Counted from the first letter of the stretch, positions 6,908 through 14,194 are shown. The stretch is 17,056 nucleotides of DNA from SIG575 sp964507395 (GCA_964507395.1 CAZDQE010000051.1:1-17056), one strand, 5' to 3'. Numbers and translations: made by a program. The notes: a model not told the origin generated them from the letters alone.

Positions 6908-6958
6908 ATTTATTATATTTGCAGTTATTGCAAAAATCTGAGAATGGGAAGTATGTCT

Positions 6959-8029
6959 ATGAAAAAGGTTTACATCGTCCTTGAAGATGGTCACATCTTT
7001 GAAGGTAAATCATTCGGTGCAGAAGGCGAAGCATTGGGTGAGCTTGTTTTTACAACCTCAGTTGTAGGTTATGTTGCAGCTTTAACTGACCCTCGTTATT
7101 ACGGTCAGATTATTTTGCAGACATTTCCTCTTATCGGTAACTATGGTTATATAAGTGAACAGCGTGAAAGCGATAAGGTATGGGCTAATGCCTACATTGT
7201 CCGTGAATGGTGCGACAACCCCTCAAACTTCAGATGCGAAACAACACTTGATGAATATCTTAAGAGTCAGGGTGTTGTCGGCGTTTATGATGTTGATACA
7301 AGAGAGATTACTCAGCTTATCCGTGAGAACGGTGTAATGAATGCTAAGATTGTTTCAAGCCTTGATGACATTGATTATGATGAAATTAAAAATTATAAAA
7401 TTGTAAATGCAGTCAGTGAGGTTTCAGACGGCAAAACGGAAATTTTCGGAGAAGAAAACGACGGTATCAACGTTACGGTCGTTGATTTCGGCTATAAAAA
7501 GAATGTTGTAAAATCACTGCTTGAAAAGGGTTGCAAGGTAAAATCTGTTCCCGCAACAATAAGTGCCGAAGAGATTCTTGCTGATAACCCTGACGGAGTA
7601 GTTCTTTCGGACGGTCCCGGTAATCCTGCTGATAATACTTCTGCAATTGCCGAAATATCAAAGCTTATGGGAAAAATTCCTGTTTTTGGTGTTGGCCTTG
7701 GTCATCAGGTGCTTGCTGTTGCAAATGGTGCTGAAGCAGTTAAACTTAAATTCGGCCATCGTGGCGGAAATCAGCCTGTAAAGAGCCTTAAAACAGGTAA
7801 AACATACATTACAAGCCAGAATAACGGCTATACAATCAATGCTGACAGTGTCCAAAAATGCGGCGGTAAGGTGTCATATATAAATGTAAATGATGGAACC
7901 TGCGAAGGTATTGATTATGAAGAGAAAAAAGCTTTATCTGTGCAGTTCCAGCCTGAATCAGGTTTAAACGACAGGGATGCAGATAAAATTTTTGAACATG
8001 TTGTAGAAATGATGGGAGGTAAAAACTGA
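6959..8029 (+). CDS. carA: Carbamoyl-phosphate synthase small subunit with inactivated glutaminase site
   Basis: CarA normally hydrolyses glutamine and passes ammonia to CarB. This 356-residue protein has the N-terminal CarA domain (VLEDGHIFEG at 7-16, TSVVGY 33-38, DPRYYGQ 44-50) and a class I amidotransferase fold (about 172-350). The fold is intact but the active site is not. The nucleophile motif reads FGVGLGHQ (243-250), with Gly246 for the Cys. The catalytic His is Gln331 in VQFQPES; Glu333 remains. The SQNHG His is Asn289. Glutamine hydrolysis should be lost. The ATG at 6959 was chosen because GGGAAG (6946-6951) fits it best and the protein then begins like other CarA; ATGs at 6944 and 6953 are too close to that site. 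Its TGA overlaps the carB ATG. The lesions are clean substitutions in an otherwise conserved gene, not decay. Confidence 0.93.
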   Translation: MKKVYIVLEDGHIFEGKSFGAEGEALGELVFTTSVVGYVAALTDPRYYGQIILQTFPLIGNYGYISEQRESDKVWANAYIVREWCDNPSNFRCETTLDEYLKSQGVVGVYDVDTREITQLIRENGVMNAKIVSSLDDIDYDEIKNYKIVNAVSEVSDGKTEIFGEENDGINVTVVDFGYKKNVVKSLLEKGCKVKSVPATISAEEILADNPDGVVLSDGPGNPADNTSAIAEISKLMGKIPVFGVGLGHQVLAVANGAEAVKLKFGHRGGNQPVKSLKTGKTYITSQNNGYTINADSVQKCGGKVSYINVNDGTCEGIDYEEKKALSVQFQPESGLNDRDADKIFEHVVEMMGGKN

Positions 8030-11000
8030 TGCCACTTAATAAAGATATTAAAAAAGTTCTTGTAATCGGTTCAGGTCCCATTGTTATCGGTCAGGCTGCT
8101 GAATTTGACTATGCAGGTGCGCAGGCTTGCCGTGTTCTTAAAGATGCAGGTCTTGATGTTGTTCTTGTAAACTCAAACCCTGCTACTATTATGACTGATA
8201 AAGCTCTTGCTGATGAAATCTATCTTGAACCCCTTAACGCTGAAACAATCAAGAGGATTATTGAAAAAGAGCGTCCTGACAGCTTGCTTGCAGGTCTTGG
8301 CGGACAGACAGGTCTTACAATTGCAATGCAGCTTAACAAAGAAGGCTATCTCGATAAGATGGGCGTAAAGCTTATCGGTACAAATGCTGAAGCGATTGAT
8401 AAGGCTGAAGACCGTCAGATGTTCCGTGATACTATGGTCAAAATCGGACAGCCCTGTATTCCTTCCGACATTACTACAAATATGGAAGGTGCACGAAAAA
8501 TTGCCGCTGAAATCGGCTATCCCGTAATTATCCGTCCTGCCTTCACTCTTGGCGGTGCAGGCGGCGGTGTTTGCTACACTCCCGAAGACCTCGAAGTTAT
8601 CGCACATACAGGTCTTACAATGTCTCCTATTTCTCAGATTCTTGTTGAAAAATACATTTACGGTTGGAAAGAAATTGAGTTTGAAACAATGCGTGACAGT
8701 GCAGGCAACTGTATCGCAATATGCAGCATGGAAAACGTTGACCCTGTAGGTGTTCATACAGGTGACAGTATCGTTGTTGCTCCCGCAGTGACACTTTCAA
8801 GCTATGAATATGATATGCTCAGAAAAGCATCACTTGATATCATCACCGAGCTCGGCATTGAAGGCGGATGCAACTGTCAGTTTGCTCTGAATCCTGAATC
8901 ATTTGAGTATGCAGTTATTGAAGTTAACCCCAGAGTTTCCCGTTCATCTGCTCTTGCAAGTAAGGCAACAGGTTATCCGATTGCAAAGGTTACATCAAAA
9001 ATTGCTCTTGGTTATACCCTTGATGAAATTCAGAATGATATCACAAAGAAAACCTGTGCCTGCTTTGAACCTACTGTTGACTATCTTGTAGTTAAATTCC
9101 CCAAGTGGCCTTTCGATAAATTTGTAAATTCAAGCAGAACACTTGGCACACAGATGAAGGCAACGGGCGAGGTTATGTCAATCGGTACTTCATTTGAAAT
9201 GGCAATTATGAAGGCTGTACGCGGTGCGGAAATTTCAATGGACACACTCAACACGAAACGTCTTGACGATGTGACAGATATTGAAGCAAAGCTCCACGAC
9301 ATGGATGACATGAGAATGTTCACAATTTTCAAAGCACTTAAAAATGGCTTCAGCGTGGATAAGATTCATGAAATCACAAAAATTGACGAATTCTTCCTTT
9401 ATAAACTTAAGAATCTTGCTGATTATGAGCTTATGCTTGAAAGCGGTGACCTTACAGACGATTACTATGAAAAAGGTAAGAAGCTTGGTTACACCGATGC
9501 GGCAATTGAACGCATTTCAGGTGTTAATATCATGGAAAGCAAAAAAGCAGTGTATAAAATGGTTGATACATGTGCTGCTGAGTTCAAAGCCGAAACACCG
9601 TACTTCTATTCAACTTTCGACAACCACTGTGAAAGCCGTGCTTTCAAGAGAAGCGGTAAAGATGTAATTATGGTTCTCGGCTCAGGTCCTATCAGAATCG
9701 GTCAGGGTATTGAGTTCGACTATTCATCAGTTCACTGTGTATGGTCACTTAAAGAACTCGGTTATGAAGTTGTAATTATAAATAATAATCCCGAAACAGT
9801 TTCAACAGACTTTGATACAGCCGACAGACTTTACTTTGAACCTCTTACAGAAGAGGATGTAATGAATGTTATTGAGGTTGAAAAACCCATAGGTGTTGTT
9901 GTGGCTTTCGGCGGTCAGACTGCTATCAAGCTTACAAAATTCCTTGATGAGCAGGGTATACAGATTCTCGGTACATCTGCTGAAGGTATAGATATCGCAG
10001 AGGACAGAGAAAAGTTTGATGCTCTTCTTGAAAAATTCGGCATCAGACGCCCTCAGGGCAGAACAATTATGAACACCGAGGATGCTCTTAAAGCAGCTGA
10101 AGAACTTGAATATCCCGTCCTTCTCAGACCTTCTTATGTTATCGGCGGTCAGAATATGCAGATTTGCTACACTCCTGATGATATCAGACAGTATATGCAG
10201 ATCATCCTTGAACAGAAGATTGAAAATCCCGTCCTTGTTGATAAATACATGATGGGCGCAGAGCTTGAAGTTGACGTTATTTCTGACGGCAAGGATGTTC
10301 TTATTCCCGGTGTTATGCAGCATATTGAACGTGCAGGTGTTCACAGCGGTGACTCAATTGCAGTTTATCCTCCTTTCAACCTTAACGATAAAATGCTCGA
10401 AACACTTATTGACTGCTCAGAAAAACTTACACTTGAGCTTGGTACAAAAGGTCTTGTTAACATTCAGTATCTTATTTACAGAAACGAGCTTTATGTTATT
10501 GAGGTTAACCCCAGAGCATCAAGAACAATTCCTTATATCAGTAAGGTTACAGGCGTTCCTATGGTTGAGCTTGCAACCAAGATTATGGTAGGTCAGTCAC
10601 TTAAATCTCTCGGCTACGGCACAGGACTTTACAAGACTCCGCCTTATTTTGCAGTTAAAGCCCCTGTATTCTCATTTGAAAAACTTTCAGATGTTAACTC
10701 ATCTCTCGGTCCTGAAATGAAATCAACAGGTGAAGTTCTCGGTCTTGGTGTAAACCTTGAAGAGGCACTTTATAAAGCTCTTACAAGTGCAGGCTTCAGA
10801 CTTCACGATTACAGCAAAAAGAGTGGCGGTGTTCTGCTTTCAGTCAGCGATAATGACAAGCCTGAAGTTCAGGAGCTTGCAAGAAAGTTTAACGATTTCG
10901 GTGTAAAGATTTATGCCACAAAATCTACTGCAGAGCTTATTGAACAGCTTGGTATCAAGGTTCATGTTGTAAAGAAACTTCACGATGATGAAAATGGCGA

Positions 11001-12066
11001 GGTTATGCAGCTTCTCGAAGACGGCAAGCTTGACTATGTCATTTATACAGGTGTCGGTAAAAAGAACACAATTGAAGACTATATCCACATAAACAAAAGA
11101 GCAATTCAGCTTTCAATTACATGCATCACTTCAATGGATACAGCAAATGCTCTTGTTGATACAATTGCAAGCCGTTATAATCTTTATAACACAGAGCTTG
11201 TTGATATCAACAATATGCGTCTTGAAAAAGAGCCCCTTGATTTCTATAAAATGCAGGGATGCGGTAATGACTTTATTATTCTCAATAATTTCAAGAATGA
11301 AATTTCTTGTCCTGAATCACTGACAATCAGCCTTGTTGACAGAAACTACGGCATCGGCGCTAACGGTCTTGTTCTCGTTGAAGGCTCATCAAAAGCTGAT
11401 GCTAAAATGAGAGTTTTCGGTTCAAACGGTAAAGAATCAGACCTTTACGGTAACTGCATCCATTGCGTTGCAAAGTACCTGTATGACAGAGGCATGATTA
11501 AGAAGTCATCATTTACTATTGAAACTTCACAGGATGTGAGAAAAGTAAAAGTCCACATTCTTAATGATGAAGTTCGTTCGGTAACAGTTAATATGGGTAA
11601 ACCCGATTGGAATCCCGAAACAATTCCTGTGGACAGCAAAGAAATTATCAAAGACCATGTTATTACATGTGCAGGTAAGGAACTTAAAATCAGCAGTTTC
11701 TCACTTAACAGTCCTCACTGTGTGGTTTTCTGCGATAATGTTGATGTTTTCGACCTTGAAAAAGTAGGTTATGCTCTTGATAATAACGAGCTTTTCCCGA
11801 AGGGTGTAAATACAGAACTCGTTCAGTTTGTCAATAAGCGCGAACTTAAGCTCAGAGTCTGGAAGGCAGACTACGGTCTTACACTTTCAAGCGGTACAGG
11901 TGCATGTGCGGCTGTCGCAGCAGCAGTTGAGAACGGTCTCTGCGGTAAGAATGAAGACATTACCGTAAAGACAAAGGGCGGCGAGCTTATTGTTAATTAC
12001 ACTGATGACGGCATCCTTCTTTCAGGTAATGTTTCAATGATTTTCAACGGTACAATTAAGTATTAA
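8029..12066 (+). CDS. carB: Carbamoyl-phosphate synthase large subunit fused to a DapF-like domain
   Basis: CarB makes carbamoyl phosphate from bicarbonate, ammonia and two ATP for pyrimidine and arginine synthesis. Residues 1-1069 are a full CarB. The first ATP-grasp half has GSGPIVIGQ near 14-22, LGGAGGGV (174-181) and EVNPR (298-302). A helical oligomerisation region lies at about 400-550. The second half has GSGPIRIGQ, IGGQNM (705-710) and EVNPR (825-829). The MGS-like allosteric domain spans about 933-1065. The synthetase looks active. From Leu1070 the frame continues without linker or stop into a complete DapF-like domain (276 residues, to 1345). E. coli CarB is 1073 residues, so the domain is added, not substituted. 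GGAGGT lies 8 bases before the ATG, which overlaps the carA stop: translational coupling. There is no stop or frameshift at the junction. Confidence 0.95.
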   Translation: MPLNKDIKKVLVIGSGPIVIGQAAEFDYAGAQACRVLKDAGLDVVLVNSNPATIMTDKALADEIYLEPLNAETIKRIIEKERPDSLLAGLGGQTGLTIAMQLNKEGYLDKMGVKLIGTNAEAIDKAEDRQMFRDTMVKIGQPCIPSDITTNMEGARKIAAEIGYPVIIRPAFTLGGAGGGVCYTPEDLEVIAHTGLTMSPISQILVEKYIYGWKEIEFETMRDSAGNCIAICSMENVDPVGVHTGDSIVVAPAVTLSSYEYDMLRKASLDIITELGIEGGCNCQFALNPESFEYAVIEVNPRVSRSSALASKATGYPIAKVTSKIALGYTLDEIQNDITKKTCACFEPTVDYLVVKFPKWPFDKFVNSSRTLGTQMKATGEVMSIGTSFEMAIMKAVRGAEISMDTLNTKRLDDVTDIEAKLHDMDDMRMFTIFKALKNGFSVDKIHEITKIDEFFLYKLKNLADYELMLESGDLTDDYYEKGKKLGYTDAAIERISGVNIMESKKAVYKMVDTCAAEFKAETPYFYSTFDNHCESRAFKRSGKDVIMVLGSGPIRIGQGIEFDYSSVHCVWSLKELGYEVVIINNNPETVSTDFDTADRLYFEPLTEEDVMNVIEVEKPIGVVVAFGGQTAIKLTKFLDEQGIQILGTSAEGIDIAEDREKFDALLEKFGIRRPQGRTIMNTEDALKAAEELEYPVLLRPSYVIGGQNMQICYTPDDIRQYMQIILEQKIENPVLVDKYMMGAELEVDVISDGKDVLIPGVMQHIERAGVHSGDSIAVYPPFNLNDKMLETLIDCSEKLTLELGTKGLVNIQYLIYRNELYVIEVNPRASRTIPYISKVTGVPMVELATKIMVGQSLKSLGYGTGLYKTPPYFAVKAPVFSFEKLSDVNSSLGPEMKSTGEVLGLGVNLEEALYKALTSAGFRLHDYSKKSGGVLLSVSDNDKPEVQELARKFNDFGVKIYATKSTAELIEQLGIKVHVVKKLHDDENGEVMQLLEDGKLDYVIYTGVGKKNTIEDYIHINKRAIQLSITCITSMDTANALVDTIASRYNLYNTELVDINNMRLEKEPLDFYKMQGCGNDFIILNNFKNEISCPESLTISLVDRNYGIGANGLVLVEGSSKADAKMRVFGSNGKESDLYGNCIHCVAKYLYDRGMIKKSSFTIETSQDVRKVKVHILNDEVRSVTVNMGKPDWNPETIPVDSKEIIKDHVITCAGKELKISSFSLNSPHCVVFCDNVDVFDLEKVGYALDNNELFPKGVNTELVQFVNKRELKLRVWKADYGLTLSSGTGACAAVAAAVENGLCGKNEDITVKTKGGELIVNYTDDGILLSGNVSMIFNGTIKY
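11236..12063 (+). other. DapF-like domain at the C-terminus of CarB, predicted inactive as an epimerase
   Basis: This is the part of the fusion protein covering residues 1070-1345. It aligns end to end with diaminopimelate epimerase: FYKMQGCGNDF (1072-1082), GIGANGLVLV (1108-1117), MRVFGSNGKESDLYGN (1127-1142), NSPHCVVF (1227-1234), GVNTELVQFV, and GTGACAA (1289-1295). DapF works with a pair of cysteines. Here CGNG is YGNC (Tyr1140) and the second site, ACGTGA, is SSGTGA (Ser1288). The ERGxGET stretch is KADYGLT (1279-1285), and GADG is GANG. Both catalytic Cys and the Glu-Arg that hold the substrate are missing while glycines and scaffold are kept. It is a pseudoenzyme by sequence; a structural or ligand-sensing role is conjecture. 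Confidence 0.88.
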
Positions 12067-12084
12067 TACACGGAGGGTGTATTT

Positions 12085-12633
12085 ATGGAAGAAAATGTAA
12101 TTTTCAAAAGCTCAGCGTTTGGTTTTAAGAAAAAAGCGGTAATTAATTATATTACTGAATTGAGTGGAAAGAACGCTGAAAAAAATGAAGAAAATGAACG
12201 TCTTCGCCGTGAAAATTCAACTTTAGCGAGCGAAATAGAAAGCTTGCATGCAGAAAATGAAAAGTTAGCGGAGGAAAAAGCATCACTTTCAAAAACTGCC
12301 GAAGAGCTTTCAGCTACTATTGAGTCGCTTAATTCCCGCATTGAAGAACTCAGTGCAAAAGCTGAAAAGATTGATGATATTGAGGGCGCAGAAGAAAAAA
12401 TCAACCGCCTTATGATGGATTCGCTTCGTTATTCCGAATCATGTATTCAAAATGCGCGTAAGGTTTCAGCTTCAATAAATATGTCGACTAAGACGAAAAT
12501 TGATAAGGCGAAAGATTCTCTTGATTCTGTTTCAGGTGATTTCAAAAATCTGACGGAGCAGATTGAGGTTTCAATTGCAACAATTTCAGACCGTCTTGCT
12601 CGTCTTTCAAGCGGTTTTGATGAGGAAAACTAA
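12085..12633 (+). CDS. Coiled-coil protein, DivIVA-like
   Basis: This 182-residue hydrophilic protein has a short N-terminal block FKSSAFGFKKKAVINYITEL (7-26) recalling the DivIVA lipid-binding start, where an F/Y-G-F/Y turn precedes a helix. A long Glu/Lys/Leu-rich coiled coil covers about 28-98, followed by a second helical region (about 102-175). There are no membrane segments or catalytic motifs. DivIVA/GpsB-type proteins organise division or sporulation sites; whether this one does is unknown, and the similarity is weak. It starts 18 bases after the carB-dapF stop with GGAGGGTG 6 bases before the ATG, and the operon terminator follows directly, so it is the last gene of the carAB transcript. 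Its link to carbamoyl-phosphate synthesis is not obvious. Confidence 0.72.
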   Translation: MEENVIFKSSAFGFKKKAVINYITELSGKNAEKNEENERLRRENSTLASEIESLHAENEKLAEEKASLSKTAEELSATIESLNSRIEELSAKAEKIDDIEGAEEKINRLMMDSLRYSESCIQNARKVSASINMSTKTKIDKAKDSLDSVSGDFKNLTEQIEVSIATISDRLARLSSGFDEEN

Positions 12634-12645
12634 ATAATCATACAG

Positions 12646-12680
12646 ATAACTCCTTGCTTCACGGCAGGGAGTTATTTTTA
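12646..12680 (+). terminator. Intrinsic terminator of the carAB operon
   Basis: ATAACTCCTTGC (12646-12657) pairs with GCAGGGAGTTAT (12664-12675), 12 pairs including one G-U, with a 6-base loop and five T residues at 12675-12679. It lies 12 bases after the coiled-coil gene. An in-frame TTG at 12654, ahead of sigK, falls inside this hairpin and is rejected as a start. Confidence 0.92.
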
Positions 12681-12746
12681 TGGACTTGCAACGGACAAAT
12701 TCTCCTTGAATATAATGTGTTGTATTTTACAAAAGGGGGATTTGTT

Positions 12747-13436
12747 TTGTTTTCGGAATTACTGGGAAATTTTTTGAACCAATTGCTTTTTATAACACTT
12801 CATCTTAATGTGTCAAGCTCGTTTCCGCCGCCGCTTTCAGCGAGCGAAGAAAGAGAATGTCTGAAACTCATGAAAGAAGGGGACGAAAAAGCGAAGCAAA
12901 AGCTGATTGAGCACAATTTACGTCTTGTAGCACACATTATCAAGAAATATTATTCAAATTACTGTGAACAGGAGGATTTAATTTCAATCGGAACAATTGG
13001 ACTTATTAAAGGCATAAATTCCTTTGATGCAGACAAGGGAACGAGGCTGGCAACGTACGCTGCGCGTTGTGTGGAAAACGAGATTTTGATGCATTTCCGT
13101 GCGACGAAGAAGACGTCGCATGAAGTTTTTATGTCAGACCCTATTGAATCTGACAGCGACGGTGATACGCTGACACTGATGGATGTAATTTGCAGTGACG
13201 ATAATCTTCTTGATGAAATTGACATGAAGATCAAATGTGAAAAGCTTTATGATATTCTGAAGAATATGAAAAAAGACAGGGAATACGAAATTCTCGTTCT
13301 CCGATATGGCTTGAACGGAGAAAAGCCGCTTACTCAGCGTGAAATTGCGAAGAAAATGAAAATTTCTCGCTCTTATGTTTCGCGCCTTGAAAAGAAGGGG
13401 ATTGATTATCTCAGAGAACAATTCGGTTTATCTTAA
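12747..13436 (+). CDS. sigK: Sporulation sigma factor SigK (mother cell), uninterrupted
   Basis: The protein (229 residues from the chosen start) is a sigma-70 factor of the SigE/SigK type and closely follows SigK. It has a hydrophobic pro-sequence (about 1-22) followed by FPPPLSASEE (26-35). Region 2 includes IEHNLRLVAHI (54-64), EDLISIGTIGLIKGI (76-90) and the -10 reading helix around TYAARCVENEILMHFR (103-118). The region 4 helix-turn-helix is LTQREIAKKMKISRSYVSR (195-213). SigK drives late mother-cell genes; the pro-sequence is removed by SpoIVFB in spore formers. The gene is continuous, without a skin-type insertion. TTG at 12747 follows GGGGGA by 6 bases and gives a normal pro-sequence; no ATG lies in frame upstream of conserved sequence. 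It is co-transcribed with the amidase 15 bases downstream. Confidence 0.9.
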   Translation: MFSELLGNFLNQLLFITLHLNVSSSFPPPLSASEERECLKLMKEGDEKAKQKLIEHNLRLVAHIIKKYYSNYCEQEDLISIGTIGLIKGINSFDADKGTRLATYAARCVENEILMHFRATKKTSHEVFMSDPIESDSDGDTLTLMDVICSDDNLLDEIDMKIKCEKLYDILKNMKKDREYEILVLRYGLNGEKPLTQREIAKKMKISRSYVSRLEKKGIDYLREQFGLS

Positions 13437-13451
13437 AAAGGGAGAGAAAAT

Positions 13452-13991
13452 ATGCCTACTATTTACTTAAGTCCGTCAACACAGGAATTTAATCAGTATT
13501 TTTCAGGCGGAAACGAAGAGATGTACATGAATCTGCTTGCCGATATTGTACAGCGTGACCTCGAAAGGAACGGAATAAAAGTTGTAAGAAATAATCCGTT
13601 TGAGCCGTTGGCTGCAGCTATTGAGGAATCTAACAGAGGGAGCTATGATTTGCACCTTGCACTTCATTCAAACGCATCACCTGAAATTTTTGCAGGAAGA
13701 TTGCAAGGGTCAGATATTTATTATTATCCGGGAAGCGCGCAAGCAAAACGCTTTGCTGATATTCTTCAAAGAAACATAAAAGAAATTTACCCTAATCCAA
13801 GACTTGTAAATGTCAGAAGTACAACGGAATTGGGTGAACTTCAATTCACAAAAGCTCCTTCTGTTCTTTTTGAGGTGGCTTACCATGATAATCCCAACGA
13901 CGAAATGTGGTTAAAAGAAAATCTGAATGAAATCGGCAACACGATCGCAAGGTCTGTGGCTGAATTTCTGAATGTACCTTATAATCCATGA
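13452..13991 (+). CDS. N-acetylmuramoyl-L-alanine amidase (Amidase_3-like), cytosolic form
   Basis: This 179-residue single-domain protein resembles zinc amidases that cut the bond between MurNAc and the stem peptide. Visible landmarks are the Glu ligand region GGNEEMYMNLLAD (19-31), the His ligand in LALHSNA (69-75, H72), GSDIYYYPGS (86-95), and catalytic E141 in SVLFEVAYHDN (137-147). The first zinc His, normally in DPGHGG near the N-terminus, is absent: that stretch reads SPSTQEFNQYFSGG. I recall this variant as a clostridial subfamily, so it may be active with altered metal binding. There is no signal peptide and no cell-wall repeat. It lies 15 bases after sigK. In Bacillus the amidases CwlC and CwlH are SigK-dependent and lyse the mother cell, so a similar job is inferred. 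Confidence 0.82.
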   Translation: MPTIYLSPSTQEFNQYFSGGNEEMYMNLLADIVQRDLERNGIKVVRNNPFEPLAAAIEESNRGSYDLHLALHSNASPEIFAGRLQGSDIYYYPGSAQAKRFADILQRNIKEIYPNPRLVNVRSTTELGELQFTKAPSVLFEVAYHDNPNDEMWLKENLNEIGNTIARSVAEFLNVPYNP

Positions 13992-14005
13992 CAACTTCGG
14001 TTTAT

Positions 14006-14046
14006 AATTGACTCCTTCACCAACGAGGGAGTTGATTTTTATTTTG
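14006..14046 (+). terminator. Intrinsic terminator of the sigK-amidase operon
   Basis: AATTGACTCCTTC (14006-14018) pairs with GAGGGAGTTGATT (14025-14037), 13 pairs with three G-U, with loop ACCAAC, followed by TTTATTTT. It starts 14 bases after the amidase stop. Confidence 0.88.
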
Positions 14047-14074
14047 TGACAATTGTGATATTTTCACTATTACT

Positions 14075-14133
14075 ATGCCCCTTACGTGCTTGCGGATGCA
14101 CGTTACAGATTTTCGGTTGACCGCAAGGGGCAT
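14075..14133. repeat. Branched inverted repeat, possible structured RNA
   Basis: ATGCCCCTT (14075-14083) pairs perfectly with AAGGGGCAT (14125-14133). Inside, ACGTGC (14084-14089) pairs with GCACGT (14098-14103), and CGGT/ACCG (14114-14123) forms a small second arm. An alternative pairing exists between CTTGCGG (14089-14095) in the loop of the first arm and CCGCAAG (14121-14127), which would form a pseudoknot or a rival fold. It is too short for a tRNA and matches no riboswitch I recognise. Confidence 0.5.
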
Positions 14134-14161
14134 CATACGAAAATAATTTATTAATTTCCTA

Positions 14162-14190
14162 TTGCATAAAAATTTCCTTTGTGGTAAACT
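14162..14190 (+). promoter_or_regulatory. Weak candidate promoter ahead of the long inverted repeat
   Basis: TTGCAT (14162-14167), a 17-base spacer and TAAACT (14185-14190) match the sigma-A consensus only partly (3/6 and 4/6). The expected start near 14197 coincides with the beginning of the inverted repeat at 14195, which is why it is reported. Confidence 0.35.
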
Positions 14191-14194
14191 AACC

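Noticed and set aside
6944..6958. Upstream ATG starts for carA (6944 and 6953)
   Set aside because: The only fitting ribosome binding site, GGGAAG at 6946-6951, overlaps the first and is one base from the second. The ATG at 6959 has normal spacing.
6693..6958. PyrR-binding attenuator upstream of carA
   Set aside because: I could not find the conserved PyrR anti-antiterminator sequence. The leader ORF and shared-arm hairpins suggest a different mechanism.
12654..12746. TTG start extending sigK by 31 residues
   Set aside because: It lies inside the carAB operon terminator hairpin, has no ribosome binding site, and the extension does not resemble a SigK pro-sequence.
12646..14046. The terminators at 12646 and 14006 share an ACTCCTT...GGGAGTT core and might be a dispersed repeat
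   Set aside because: Two copies with different loops and flanks are within what independent terminators can show. A genome-wide count would be needed.
14076..14132. tRNA gene suggested by the 5'/3' pairing GCCCCTT/AAGGGGC
   Set aside because: At 56-57 bases it is too short, with no anticodon arm and no GGTTCGA-type T loop.
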